Assembly (NCBI GenBank): GCA_022494885.1
Contig: JAGVSM010003436.1
Span: forward strand, 62,001-126,000
Length of the DNA: 64,000 nt
Source of the DNA: Micrasema longulum
Lineage: Eukaryota > Arthropoda > Insecta > Trichoptera > Brachycentridae
Reading direction: 5' to 3'
Part shown: piece by piece, positions 23,484 to 34,191 of the stretch
Layout: the number at the start of each line of letters is the position of its first letter
How positions within the stretch are numbered: position 1 is the stretch's first letter
The notes under the pieces: model-generated
What the model was told of the DNA's origin: nothing
Database searches by the model: none
What the model saw: the letters and a program-made list of their open reading frames with translations, nothing else
Position numbers and translations under genes: made by a program

Positions 23484-23629
23484 TTGCACAACAACAGGCT
23501 AAGAGTTCCAATTACAGGAGATGAATAACAGCACAAAACCCTCAGGCTTGAGAAAAATCACATTTTATTTTTAATTTTCTCACCGGAAATCGAACCCGGT
23601 ACCCGGTGAGTCAAGCTACGGAGGCCAAA
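23484..23629 (-). repeat. SINE family C copy
   Basis: The minus strand reads GTTTGGCCTCCGTAGCTTGA, CTCACCGGGTACC, the B box GGGTTCGATTTCCGGTGAGA, then a body with TTTTGTGCTGTTATTCATCT and an end CCTGTTGTTGTGC. The open frame on this strand is only the SINE read through. Confidence 0.7.
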
Positions 23630-23790
23630 CTTTATAAGGATTTTTTTTTTTTTCACATTATAAACAATGATTAAAAATAGAAAAAAACGTAACCTCAGGA
23701 CACTTAATATACAAAGAATACTTAACATACAGAGAGAAATAACAAAATGTTCAGATAGTAATTTAATTAGGTACGTCACATTTGCACGCA

Positions 23791-24042
23791 GCCGCCTCGT
23801 GGTTTAATGGTCAGCGCGTTTCCTCACCGCGCAAGAGGTCTCGGGTCCGATTCCAGACATTATTGAATAAAAACTTTTATATTTTAATGCTTTTTTTAAT
23901 TAGAATATTTTATAGTCCCTGGACTGGCACCTGAGGCGTAAAACTGGTCATCTTACCCACATGTAACAAAAAATTATCTCTACGGTTGGTGTACTGGTGA
24001 AGTGCCTTATACACTATTAGGTGCGGAAAGGAAATGATGACT
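23791..24042 (+). repeat. SINE family A copy
   Basis: Head: GCCGCCTCGTGGTTTAATGG, TCAGCGCGTTTCC, GGTCTCGGGTCCGATTCC. Body: AGTCCCTGGACTGGCACCTG. End: GGTGTACTGGTGAAGTGCCT, ATTAGGTGCGG, AAATGATGA. It lies about 250 bases upstream of a real tRNA gene on the same strand. Confidence 0.8.
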
Positions 24043-24298
24043 ATATAAAATTCAATAATAAAATAATTTTTAAGAACATTTTGAAATTGGATTTTCCTTT
24101 ATAAATGTTTATCTAGCAAAAACAAAATAATGTAAATAAAAAATTTACAAAACACATGTGTTTGTTTAATTGGTTGACATCTTAGTCATTGTAATTTGGT
24201 ATCCGTATGCTCAGTAAAAGCGATGTTTATCTAATCTTGGACGTGATCCAAATGCGCATTTGACGATATGAAAATACTTTGAGGCTCATTGCATCATC

Positions 24299-24380
24299 GG
24301 TAGCGTGGCCGAGCGGTCTAAGGCGCTGGTTTAAGGCACCAGTCTCTTCGGAGGCGTGGGTTCGAATCCCACCGCTGCCA
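24299..24380 (+). tRNA. tRNA-Leu (anticodon AAG)
   Basis: The 82-base gene folds fully. The acceptor stem GGTAGCG pairs with CGCTGCC (one G-U pair) and the discriminator is A. The D arm contains the A box TGGCCGAGCGGTCTA. The anticodon stem CTGGT/ACCAG closes the loop TTAAGGC with anticodon AAG. The long variable arm TCTCTTCGGAGGC is as expected for a type II (Leu) tRNA. The T arm carries the B box GGTTCGAATCC. There is no intron. A T-run follows immediately as a pol III terminator. Unlike the SINE heads around it, every stem is intact. Confidence 0.96.
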
Positions 24381-24382
24381 GG

Positions 24383-24391
24383 TTTTTTTTT
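24383..24391 (+). terminator. RNA polymerase III terminator of tRNA-Leu
   Basis: A run of nine T residues begins two bases after the discriminator base, the usual pol III stop signal. Confidence 0.9.
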
Positions 24392-24623
24392 GTTTTAATA
24401 ATTATTTCTCGTATATTTTAAGTGTTTTTGTAAAAAAAATATGCGTATATGAGTAGCACTAGAATTTATATTTAATCTGATATTTAAATAAATAGGCTCG
24501 TATTTATTTAACCAGTGTATTAGTAATAGGGAAATATAACGAATTTAATTTTTGTAATAACTTTTAATAAATCAGGGTCTATAAATTACTCTAGAAAAAA
24601 AATTCTACTTATTAGTAGCAAAA

Positions 24624-24931
24624 AAAAACATTTTATTTATTTTATTTTATTTTTATTTTATTTTATTCCACTTTATATCTTTATTTAAATTTTATTTTAT
24701 TTTACTTTATTTTTTTAAATTTTATTTTATTTTATTTTATTTTATTTTATTTTATTTTATTTTATTTTATTTTATTTTATTTTATTTTATTTTATTTTAT
24801 TTTATCTTATTTTATTTTATCTTATTTTATTTTATTTTATTTTATTTTATTTTATTTTATTTTATTTTATTTTATTTTATTTTATTTTATTTTATTTTAT
24901 TTTATTTTATTTTATTTTATATTTTATTATT
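24624..24931. repeat. (TTTTA)n pentanucleotide microsatellite
   Basis: About 300 bases of TTTTA/TTTAT repeats, with impurities such as CTTAT near 24806 and a less regular start with TTTATTTATTTTA. A short similar tract lies at 41252-41287. Confidence 0.95.
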
Positions 24932-24977
24932 TTTATTTGGAAAACTATACCAAACCATTTAATTTATACTTTTGAAT

Positions 24978-25115
24978 TCTCGCGATAACGGTCGTTGCAT
25001 TAGCCATGCGTCACGATTCATGTATTTTTTAAACTTTTGTTTGAATCAGTAAAAAATGTTTTTAGAACATCGTCACGAATCTTGACGTCACATGTCCTGT
25101 TTTTCTAGGAACATA
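24978..25115 (+). repeat. Dispersed repeat family E, copy 1
   Basis: GAATTCTCGCGATAACGGTC, ATGCGTCACGATTCATGT, TTTAGAACATCGTCACGAAT and CTTGACGTCACATGTC follow the same order as at 57507-57660 and inverted at 59745-59900. It includes a perfect CRE, TGACGTCA. It may be the 5' region of an unknown retroelement. Confidence 0.6.
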
Positions 25116-25815
25116 TTAAAATAAAAAATCTTTTTTAAAGTTAAATATGAAAACATTTATCCACATGGTCCATTTTGATTTTGAAAATACAATTAAACCT
25201 TACTAAACTAAACTAAATCCATTTCATCAGTTTTTACTGATTTTTTAAACTGAAGTTTGTGCTTTGTAACATATGTTAAACCTACAGAGTTGGGTGGTTA
25301 TTTTACTAGGCTGAAAAGCATAATATTGTTCATTTTTGACCACATTATGGGGTGGCTAGACCACGAAAAGTGAATGTGTTTCAGATAAATAATGTCACCA
25401 GCTTGCTATCGTTATACCCAGATGTTATGCGAAGTTGTGTAACAGCATAATTATTTGCGTATTAAAATATTTTGTCAATGACTAGAGCCTTAAAAGAACA
25501 GGCAGCGACAGGGATTTTCGATTATTGGGTATTTAGACATTGTCTTTTTGTCACTTTTTTGCAGACGCCTCCTCGATACCGTGCAAAAAAGACAACTGCA
25601 CATCGGACTAATTTTGCTTTACTAAAATCGACAACATCGACATTTGGCTGTCCCGTTTTATATATTTTAAAAGTAATATAATATATTTTTATCAAATGTT
25701 TACACAAAATAAATAAATGATAACTCAATATTAATGTTTTAAGCATTAAATTTGTGGTCAAACAGCTTAACTTATGTTAGTAAATATAAGTATATAACCA
25801 CTTACCGACTTTTTT

Positions 25816-25856
25816 AGTCTACAAGTTTCGAGACGTACCCGTCTCTTTGTTTTTTT
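25816..25856 (-). ncRNA. Hammerhead-like motif, left end of Penelope-like remnant (decayed)
   Basis: On the minus strand stem II is perfect (GAGACG, loop GGUA, CGUCUC), followed by GAAA, CUUGUA and GACU. The upstream core that should read CUGANGA has degraded to an A-rich run, so it should be inactive. It faces outward from the endonuclease fragment. Confidence 0.55.
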
Positions 25857-25888
25857 CAAATTCTTACCAAAAATATTAAACCTACATT

Positions 25889-26262
25889 CTGCACTAAAAT
25901 TAAAATTGAAAAATTACTAATTAATTGTAAAGACAAAAGTGATTTGACAACTCAGGAGTTTATCAACTCCAATGCAGCTCATACCTATCGAGATGCATTG
26001 GGAAGACGTCAAGAAGCTTTAATATTCGCATTAAAGAACACACGAGATATTAAATTATAATAATTTTTAAAAGTTTGCTAATCATCTTATATCTTCAAAT
26101 CACGATTTTGATGAGGAAAAAGGAGTAAAAATTTTACATTCAAATGATTAGAAAGGACTAAGATTAAATAATGTGGATATTTTTCACATTAAAAAAGCCT
26201 TAAAAAATTATATTTCCTTAGTGAATAATCAAATAAGTTTTCAGCACAGCCCTCTTTTATAA
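25889..26262 (+). pseudogene. Penelope-like GIY-YIG endonuclease C-terminal fragment
   Basis: The GIY-YIG domain nicks target DNA during Penelope-like element insertion. The reading starts KIKIEKLLINCKDKSDL, shifts frame at about 25943 to NSGVYQLQC and RCIGKTSRSFNIRIKEH, shifts again after 26050, and continues FANHLISSNHDFDEEKGVKI, a stop at about 26149, then NNVDIFHIKKALKNYISLVN and QISFQHSPLL ending in TAA (26260). GVY stands for GIY and CIG for YIG, so the second signature Tyr is lost. The frameshifts and stop show it is dead. Confidence 0.8.
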
Positions 26263-26502
26263 TTGCAAATTAACCAATCGAATAACCCTACCCTTACCCC
26301 CCTTCCCACTCAACTCCTTTACCAATTCTTTGAAATATAATAAAATATTTTTTAACCAAGCTTAGAGCATGCTTTGATATGGTGGTGTTCGCATCTCTAT
26401 AAATCTGCAAGTGATTGATATATTGTTAAAAATACTACCTATATACTACGGTAATAGCGAAGGTAAAGGTAAATTTTAGTAATTGCATATTGGTGTAGTG
26501 AG

Positions 26503-26544
26503 TGTCCTGAAGAAGAGACGAGTACATCTCAAAACCGGTAGAAT
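26503..26544 (+). ncRNA. Hammerhead-like motif, right end of Penelope-like remnant
   Basis: Order: UGUC, CUGAAGA (matches the CUGANGA core), A, stem II GAGACG/CAUCUC with AGUA loop and one mismatch, AAAA in place of GAAA, the palindrome CCGGU completed by the preceding A, A (cleavage position), then GAAU. Stem I is weakened (UGUC against GAAU, two pairs). The G12 change probably removes activity. Confidence 0.65.
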
Positions 26545-26706
26545 AAATAAGTTGGTAAGTGGTTATATACTTACTAACATGTGTAAAATAATGACTTAAT
26601 TAAATTCTTAGAGAATCACAATCTTATCGGATATCATCCAAGGGCAATACGACATACATTACAATACAGTATTTTCCCGTGTAAATGTTACGGGTAAATT
26701 TAGATA

Positions 26707-27124
26707 GTCGGCCTGGTGGTGTAACGGCCAGTGCGTTTGCCTACCTCGCTAGAGGTCTTGGGTTCGATTCCCGACGTGGTTGATATGAAATATTTATTTA
26801 AAGAGGTGTGTTTACACTAGAATATTTCGGTAGTCAGATGGCAAAAGGGACCATCTGTAATTTTCAAAAATATTCAAGGGAGCTGAAATAAGGCTCAATG
26901 TCAAGAATTCAATCCATAAATTGTAATATTTTAGTGTTACTTTTAACTAAAAAATTTTTCTAAATAATGCAACTCTTTTTCCTTTCTATGTGTATTTACT
27001 GAAATATTAGTTAAAACTTTTGAAAACTAAAAAACGGAAAAAAAATACTGATGGTCCCTTTTAACATCTGACTACCAATTTCATAGTCCCAGGAGTGGTA
27101 CTTGAAGCGTAGGACTGATCAAAA
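26707..27124 (+). repeat. SINE family A copy, interrupted by a transposon
   Basis: The head GTCGGCCTGGTGGTGTAACG, GGTCTTGGGTTCGATTCCC and body up to ACACTAGAATATTTC (26828) resume at 27077 with AATTTCATAGTCCCAGGAGT and GGTACTTGAAGCGTAGGACT. The 3' end is lost at 27125, where another inverted-repeat sequence starts. Confidence 0.85.
26829..27076. mobile_element. 248 bp TIR element (MITE-like) inside a SINE
   Basis: The 5' end GGTAGTCAGATGGCAAAAGG (then GACCATC) is matched by the inverted 3' end (...GATGGTCCCTTTTAACATCTGACTACC split by one two-base difference), giving about 31 bp of inverted repeat. The host SINE reads continuously when it is removed. Flanks show ATTTC on both sides, with one extra A on the right, a possible 5-6 bp target duplication. 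It has no coding capacity and no superfamily can be assigned from the ends. Confidence 0.85.
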
Positions 27125-27420
27125 CCTTAGTTTACCAGGGTAAACTCCAAAATACCCCAAGGTAAGGATAGTTTTAGTTAAATTTAATAGTAAATAAAAT
27201 TAGTTTTTTCACTTGATCTAATCCAACCTATCCCAACTTAACCCGGCGGCTTCTGGTTCAGCCGTTTTCAATGGACTAGTTTTTAACCAGTCAACACGCA
27301 TTGATGTTTATTTGTATATGTAAACATTTGTACAATTGTACAACATTTACAATTTAAAACATACTTTGAACTTTACTCATGTTTCCTGAGTATTACGAAG
27401 TTTACTCCAGTAAACCTAGG
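27125..27420. mobile_element. Possible 296 bp inverted-repeat element
   Basis: The left end CCTTAGTTTACCAGGGTAAA and the inverted right end (CCTAGGTTTACTGGAGTAAA) match at 18 of 24 positions. Caution: each end is itself a small palindrome (GTTTACC..GGTAAAC type), which inflates the match. The interior has a segment shared with 22840-22960. It truncates the neighbouring SINE at 27124. Confidence 0.4.
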
Positions 27421-27479
27421 TTTAATAGTTTATCTAACTTTGCCCGTAACGTATACACTAGGAAAATAGATCCGAAGCT

Positions 27480-27505
27480 AGGACAAGACAATTTTGTCTT
27501 GTCCT
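27480..27505. repeat. Perfect 12 bp inverted repeat
   Basis: AGGACAAGACAA and TTGTCTTGTCCT are separated by two T residues. It is a short cruciform-forming sequence of unknown meaning, just upstream of the larger hairpin at 27559. Confidence 0.6.
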
Positions 27506-27558
27506 CGTTTGAACTATACATTTTACAATCGTAACCCACGGTGTGATTCTAAACCAAT

Positions 27559-27639
27559 CTCGCGGCCGTAGAAAATACTTTTATCTCGCGTATTTTGTAT
27601 GTAAATACGCAAGATCAAAGATTTTTCTACGGCTGCGAG
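27559..27639. repeat. Imperfect 81-base stem-loop
   Basis: Left arm CTCGCGGCCGTAGAAAATAC... and right arm ...TTTTTCTACGGCTGCGAG pair over about 37 bases with around six mismatches and a loop of about seven. It could be a hairpin RNA or the end structure of an unknown element. Confidence 0.6.
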
Positions 27640-27690
27640 AGCGTTTAAAATATCATCGCTGAATGAAACAATATTCAGATTTTACATTTA

Positions 27691-27929
27691 TCATTATCAT
27701 TTTCTTTATACACCTAATGGAGCACAGCGCACTACATTCGTACACCAATCGCGGCGTTACTTGATACTTTTTTGTTACATGAAAGTAAGATGATCAGTCT
27801 TACGTTTCAGGTGCCAGTCCGGGAACTATGAAATATTCTAGTGAAAAAACATCCTTCTAAATAAACATTTCATGTCAACTTTGTCGGTAATCGAACCCGA
27901 GACCTCTTGCATGGTAGGTAAAGGCGCTA
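27691..27929 (-). repeat. SINE family A copy, head partly lost
   Basis: Minus strand: CTTTACCTACCATGCAAGAG, GTCTCGGGTTCGATTACCG, AGTTGACATGAAATG, ATAGTTCCCGGACTGGCACC, GATTGGTGTACGAATGTAGT and ATGATAATGA end. The A-box part is missing. Confidence 0.8.
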
Positions 27930-28119
27930 GATATATGTGATAAATAGAAATTAAAAATTTACGTTATTTTCCCACTGTACATGGAATTTCCCTTTTGTTT
28001 TTTGGAGTCTTAGCATTTATAAAATTAATGAATCATCATTGAATGTTTGAAATTTTCACCTTATATGCTCTGTGATACTTGATTTTATGCTCTGTAATTC
28101 AAATTATCATTGGTTACTG

Positions 28120-28705
28120 AAATGGCTCAAAATTAGACAGCGGAGAGACTATCACTCCATCTCACTTCTGTTCAATGTACTTCATAGTCTTAATGCTTCT
28201 ATATACCTGCGCAAAAAATTTCAACACTAATCAGTTCATGGTTTACCTCTTCATTCTAATTCTGAAGGCACTCTCTTAATACCCATCCACAATTTCTCTT
28301 TCTTCTCTAACTCATATAGTGTCCATGCGGCTAGACTGTGGAATAATCTCCCATCTACCATCAAAGATGTTAGTACATTATTTCTGTTTAAATCACGTCT
28401 GAAGAAACATCTCCTTTCTCATCCTTAATCTCTCCTCCTTTCCTTTAACCTCTTTTTTCCTTTTTCCCATTGAGTAATAATTTTGATTTAAGGTAATTTA
28501 TAAACGAATACGTTTATTTCTATTTATATATATCTTTAGCTTATTAATCTTTATTTTCTATTGAATATGTTCTGTAACTTGAATTATAAAAATCAAACTT
28601 TTATTTTATTGTTTGGTAGAAAGAAATTGCCATTTGGCAATAAGCCCGCCAATGTACAAATAACATCATGTACAAAAAGTTAAATAAATAAATTGAAAAA
28701 AAAAT
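28120..28705 (+). pseudogene. LINE 3' end: C-terminal coding part and 3' UTR
   Basis: A frame reads SEGTLLIPIHNFSFFSNSYS, then VHAARLWNNLPSTIKDV and LFLFKSRLKKHLLSHP, stop (28428). The pattern ARLWN.LP......FK.RLK.HL is the usual LINE protein C-terminus. About 270 bases of 3' UTR follow with TTTGGCAATAAGCCCGCC, ending in AAATAAATAAATTG and an A-run. An inverted copy lies at 44795-45345. Upstream the frame has a stop, so it is a 5'-truncated dead copy. Confidence 0.8.
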
Positions 28706-29439
28706 TTTGCACGTATTTTTATTTCCGTGTTTCTGGAATAATTAAATAAATCTAAAGGTTTTTTAAAACAAAAATGAAAATGACATTTTGTTCTTGATTT
28801 TCTACGAATTTAATTACTTTTTCTAAATGAATTTTTTTTACAAATTTCAACAAAGTTATTCATCAAACTAACAACCATTTTTTTTTAGATTATACATGCA
28901 TAATCATTACTTGTAAATAAATAAAACGTTTATTTTAAGAAACGAACAGTTAATTTTCAGACTGTAAATTTCTATCCAATTAATTGAATTGTTGAAAGAA
29001 AATAAAAGGCAAGCACCATTGTTGTACAATACCAATACTCTTTGCAAAGATTCCCCTCCATTCAACGTTAATAAATATACATTGCCTTTATTTACATACG
29101 TATTTTACCGAATGATGATTATTTCTTTATCCTTTTGTCCCTTGTTCATTACAATGGGGGTTGAATTGCGCCCTCTACTATTGTTATCCCCATAACGCTC
29201 GGATGAAATTTTCAATCAAGGCTCTTATATTATCCAGCATCACTCCTGCAATAGAGTAGCAGTATGGCCGCTGCCGGGCGCAGATATGATGCATTGAACT
29301 ACCTGTTTTGTGTACTGATTTTTTAATACCAGATATATTTATAGAACACGAAAACTCAGTCAGGTGTGGCTCATCTTTGAAGGGATAATTTTTGCACCGC
29401 TCCGCTGCGCTTATAAAAAATCTCATTATTAAAAACAGT

Positions 29440-29963
29440 TTTAATTTCTTCTTTTTCTTATCAACCCATTTTTTTCTACCACTGGATTTACGAGTCATCC
29501 AAATTTTTTCCTGTTTTTCAGTCCTGGGTTCACTATTTCCTCCCATGTCCTATGAGTTCAACGATGTGTCAGTCCATCTCATCTGTGATCTCCCCATTTT
29601 CGTTTTATTTTCATAGGGTCTCCAATTCAGTATTCTGGGGGTCCACCTATCAACTTCTTGTCTCCCCACATGACCCGCCTACAGCCATTTTTGGCTGACC
29701 TTTCTTTTTGCAATATTGGTCACTTTCGTACGATGCCTTATCTCCTCATTCCTTATTCGGTCTTTTAAAGAGATGCCCAACATTTGTCTTTCCATGGACT
29801 GCTTAGTGCACTTAATTTTGTGAACACTTCTTGCAGTGAGTAACATGGTTTCAAGATCGTATGTTGTCGCCGGCAGAACACAAGGGTTGGAGCCTTTGAC
29901 TTTCTGATTGTTTGTGTTCTTATAATTTCTGAAAACGTGTTTTAGTTTTCCAAAACAGCCCAA
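29440..29963 (-). pseudogene. LINE C-terminal fragment
   Basis: The minus strand encodes VLPATTYDLETMLLTARSVH, KIKCTKQSMERQMLGI, SLKDRIRNEEIRHRTKVT and, after frame changes, RWTPRILNWRP and GRSQMRWTD, then EPRTEKQEKIW. The order (VLPxxTY..ET, RxMLGISLRDRIRNEEIRRRTKV, then WxPR and RPxxRWxD) is typical of an abundant animal LINE group. Frameshifts and stops show it is dead. Confidence 0.75.
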
Positions 29964-30205
29964 CTTAACCCAATTCGTTTAGGCTTGTTTGTTAAACTCT
30001 AGTTTGATTAAGTTTTTTCAATTTGATTTTGTGCACAATGTTAATGTTCTCGTCAGCAGCACTAATAGTTTTATTTTCATTATGTTTGTTACTAGGTATT
30101 GGACTCAAAATCTTTGTTTCAATTAAGTTTCTATATTTTTTTTATAAAATAAGTAAAGCTGTGGAAATTTCAATTTTATTAATTAATTACTGTGATTAAG
30201 CAACC

Positions 30206-30383
30206 TGGCAACCTCCCCGGTTTAATGGCAATGACGCTCGAATTACGCACGGAAGGCTCTAGGTTCGATTCCCGGTGAGAACATAAAAATGAAATGAGAA
30301 TTTTCTCACTCCCGGGTGTTCCGCTATGTAATTCAACATTATAATCGAGCCTTCTGGTCTGTTGTAGAATATTTTTTTTTTAT
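30206..30383 (+). repeat. SINE family C copy
   Basis: CTGGCAACCTCCCCGGTTTA, CGCTCGAATTACGCACGG, B box AGGTTCGATTCCCGGTGAGA, then CGGGTGTTCCGCTATGTAAT and CGAGCCTTCTGGTCTGTTGT, ending in a T/A-rich tail. Confidence 0.75.
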
Positions 30384-30384
30384 G

Positions 30385-32215
30385 TGTAAAAATAATTAAC
30401 CAAATTAGTTTTTAAAATTAAGCGGGCTCCTTGATTTTTTACACATAATTTATCTGAACCGAAAAATTGAAAAATTCTGTCTTATATAATTTAATGATTT
30501 ATTTTTTTTAAAAATTGTAAAAGTATTAAAACCTAAGTTTTGAAATTCCTCAATTCATTAACAGCCACAATATTCGTGATTCAAATATAAATAACAACTA
30601 AATAAAATAACAAAAGGTGTAATTATATTTTTTTAATTTAATTTTAAGACGGCTATGAGAACGGGACACCCCGTTTTAGAGTAAGTAAAAGGTACTAACG
30701 TTAAACATCACTATATATTGTTTACGCGAAGGAAGCTTTTCACAATTAACACAAAATTTATAAGAAGAAATGAAGCGTCAAAAACTAAAAAATGTATCAA
30801 AATATTTTTAAAACTGAAAGTTTTTAATACACTTTGATTTTGCGTTTATTTTTTTTCCCTTTTTTTTGTATTATGTTTATCATATTTATTTTTCTTTCTG
30901 TTTTATATTATTCTTTACGTATTTTTTATTTCAATTTCAATTTATTTTTTATGTAAACGTTTATGTACATTACAAAAAAGTTCAATGTATACATAAAACG
31001 AAAAAATTAATCCTAAAATTTAAAAATACAAAAATGTAAAATACAATAAAATAAAAATACCCAGCAATTATAGAAAAAGAATGCTATCCTCTCTTAACTT
31101 TTTTTCACTAATATGAAAGATGTCAATATCCGAAGAGATACGGTTGAGTAAAGATATTGCTCTTCCTACTGGCATTATTATTCATTTGTTCAAGTTAGTA
31201 TGTCAATTGTCAAATAAAAGAACCTTACTCTCTTTGGAAAATATAACTTTAATTGTATGTATTTATGTTTATGTATATTGCATAAAGGTTTTTGATAAAA
31301 AAATATTGTTACTTAAATTGTAATAAAATAGGTTACTACCTACTTAACACGATTCCAAAACGATAATTAATTATGTTTCCTGTAGGACGCGTTAAACGAT
31401 TCCCTACCTATTTTGTTGATGCGATTGTACCAATACGCGAGAACCACGTTCATTATTTTGTTTTTCCTTTCCTAATTTGTTATCTGTACACGTTATGCAT
31501 TAGACACTAGTTGTGAGTCCGAATCGCTATGTGATTTTTGCACCAGAGAAAAGATAGAAACTCCAACAGAGCTATCGTGTAATTAGAAAACTTTTCCACT
31601 TTTCTAGCAAGCCAGAGAACCACATTACGCCTTTACATTCTTTTTATAACAAGGCTCCCAGTCTTTAATTCATTTTTGTTTAACTCTTTTCAACGTGTTG
31701 AATAAGACAAGCTGGATTATTCAATGTCCATTTACTTGATTAAAATATAAGACCAGTACTAAGATGAAGTTTGAATCAACGATTCAACATAAAACATTAT
31801 TTTATTTCAGTACGCTTTTAATTTACGAAGTCCTTTTGTTGTTTGACTTCCGTCACGTTGTTTTCCCGTAGGAGAAGAAATATAATTAATTTTTGCTTTT
31901 TCTACGTTTCTACTTTTGACTTGATCAGTGAATTGAATTATATTTTATGTACCGGGGGCTTTATGTTGGTAAGACGTGACAGTATGTCATCCATTGGACA
32001 ATAGTCGAGTGGTCATCTCGATTGCATAGAAAAACCTTCGACAATTAAATTAAAAAGTGAATTGAAAAGTAGCAACACTTACAAATACGTATTATCTATC
32101 TATGGCTTATGTGTAACTTCTAAACATCAATTTTATTTCGCTATATTATATTATTTCTAGCCAAACTAGATCCTTTAGCAATTTTGTGTAAGTTATATTT
32201 TTATGTTTTTTTTTA
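30385..32215. other. AT-rich stretch without recognised features
   Basis: Both strands were read. There are long A/T runs and short chance frames, including 67 codons at 31120-31323 with no family resemblance. I see no splice-bounded exon, repeat family or RNA gene. Confidence 0.4.
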
Positions 32216-32218
32216 TTT

Positions 32219-32483
32219 TGTCAGTCTCGTTGTGTATTGGTCAGCGCATTTGCCAACTATGCAAGAGGTCTCGGGTTCGATTACCGACATGGTTGACATG
32301 AAATATTTATTTAAAAAGGTGTTTTTTCACAAGAATATTTCATAGTCCCTAGACTGGTACCTGAAGCGTAAGACCGATCACCGTACCTTCATGTAACAAA
32401 AATGATTAAGATACGCTGCGATTGGTGTACCAATGCAGTGCCCTATGCACCATTAGGCGTGGAAAGGGAATGATGTTGATGAT
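32219..32483 (+). repeat. SINE family A, near full length
   Basis: Head GTCAGTCTCGTTGTGTATTG, GGTCTCGGGTTCGATTACCG. Body ATAGTCCCTAGACTGGTACC. End GCTGCGATTGGTGTACCAAT, GCACCATTAGGCGTGG and AATGATGTTGATGAT. Confidence 0.85.
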
Positions 32484-32741
32484 ATTTTTATGACTATGGA
32501 AAATGTTTTACTGAAACACAGCAACATTTATAATTATTGTTTGCTCAATATAAAACCCATTGACATTTTATACGAAATGTGTAATGCATATTTGCGTAAT
32601 AAAATTCAAAAGCTTATTAGTTACTTAATATCCCCATTTTTATCTTAAATATGTATTTTGACATCGACGGCGGATAAAATAATTTTAGAATTGTGTTTCG
32701 ATTTAAAAGCTATTGGAAATAAGCATGTACATGTTTTTTAT

Positions 32742-32993
32742 TCGGCCTCGTGGTGAGTCATAGCGTTTGCTTACCATGCTAGAGGTCTTAAGTTTGATTT
32801 CCGACAAGGTTGACATAAAATATTTATTTAAAAGGGTGTTTTTACACTAGAATATGTCATAGTCTCTGGACTGGTACCTGAAGTGTTTGACTAAATTCCT
32901 AACCTTCATGTAACAATAAAGTGATCAAGATACACTGCCAGTGTAACAAGTAAGTGCCCTATGCACCAGTTGATGCAGAAAGAGAATGATGAC
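32742..32993 (+). repeat. SINE family A copy
   Basis: TCGGCCTCGTGGTGAGTCAT, GCGTTTGCTTACCATGCTAG, AGGTCTTAAGTTTGATTTCC, ATAGTCTCTGGACTGGTACC, CCTATGCACCAGTTGATGC, then GAATGATGAC. It is the same family and strand as the copy 260 bases upstream. Confidence 0.8.
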
Positions 32994-34191
32994 ATTATTA
33001 TTTGTACTTTTTTTTAAACACCAACATCATTATATATATATCGCTTTTTCTAATTTTAACTTGCTTAAGTTAAAATGAAATTGAAATACTCGTCATTTAA
33101 AAATGAATAGTGAGCGTTTTACACGAATATAGTTCCAGCCCCAGGGGTGCAATTATTAATCTCATTTATTTAAAACTTTAAGTACAAAAAATAAGCACTT
33201 TAGCGCACTTATTGCTAAAAGCAATATCTTCCAGCAAACCAAAAAACAGGCTGATCAAAAAGAAGAGTTGGTCGAAAATTTGTACTAAAAAACCATAAAT
33301 ATTAAATATTTAAAGATACACACATAAAATAAAATTAACTTAATTAATTAAAACTTTGATTATGATTACCGAATAAAGCTTCTCACTACTATTCGTGGCC
33401 CTGTTATAGGTCCTGTCGGATATACAGATCTGGTGGCTTCTAAAAAGAATTTCAAGGCTTTTAAAAAGTTTTGTAATCATTTCGGCGAATTGATCATGTC
33501 TAATCAATTTAATCCCAGTCAGTGAAACATTAATTTCCTTATCTTCTCAATCCAATGAAGTACATATTGTGAACTTTTGGATTACTTTCTTTCAGCACAA
33601 AGATGCTAAGGCTACCAGATTTTAGAGAGCTCCTTCGGGCAGCTTTTCTCGTGTGACCACGAGGAAACTTTCCGTGTATGTGGAAGGAGACTTATGTCCT
33701 CAGATTCGGTTTGCGGTATGTGGTGAGCAAGCTGTATTAATTAAAACTAACAGCTGTTTTTTTAATTGGAAGATAAGATTTGCACATTTATTTTTTTTTT
33801 AATAGAACATTATGTTATACATATTAAATGATGAGGAATGTGGGATCAGATCATGAGTTTGGAAGGAAAGAGTAAGAGGAACCAACGGAAGAAAAAGGGG
33901 TAAAAATATATATTTAAAATAAAAACCGGAAAAATTCAAATTTTGAGGATATAATATATTTGTATCAGGCGTTTCTTAAAAGTAGCTAAAGAAGGTGTAT
34001 TTTTTATATGAAGATGTAGCTCATTCCAAAGTCTAGCAATCTTCTCTATCCCTTGGAGAGGGGTTAATTTGGGGATTTTTTTTTAATTGTTCATATACGG
34101 CCACAATTAACACGTCACATGATTAAATGTAAAAAAATATGAACACGTGAAATCGAACATGACGAGTTTCATTTAAAACATTATTGCGACC

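Larger units (their letters stand above)
25772..26585 (+). mobile_element. Penelope-like element remnant with inverted hammerhead ends
   Basis: The ends are inverted repeats of about 75 bases. The left end carries GTATATAACCACTTACCGAC, then a hammerhead-like motif read on the minus strand. The right end carries the motif on the plus strand, then GTTGGTAAGTGGTTATATAC and TTACTAACATG. Between them lies a decayed GIY-YIG endonuclease reading. GIY-YIG domains and hammerheads are both hallmarks of Penelope-like retroelements. No reverse transcriptase remains, so this is a 3'-part remnant or a non-autonomous derivative. Confidence 0.8.
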
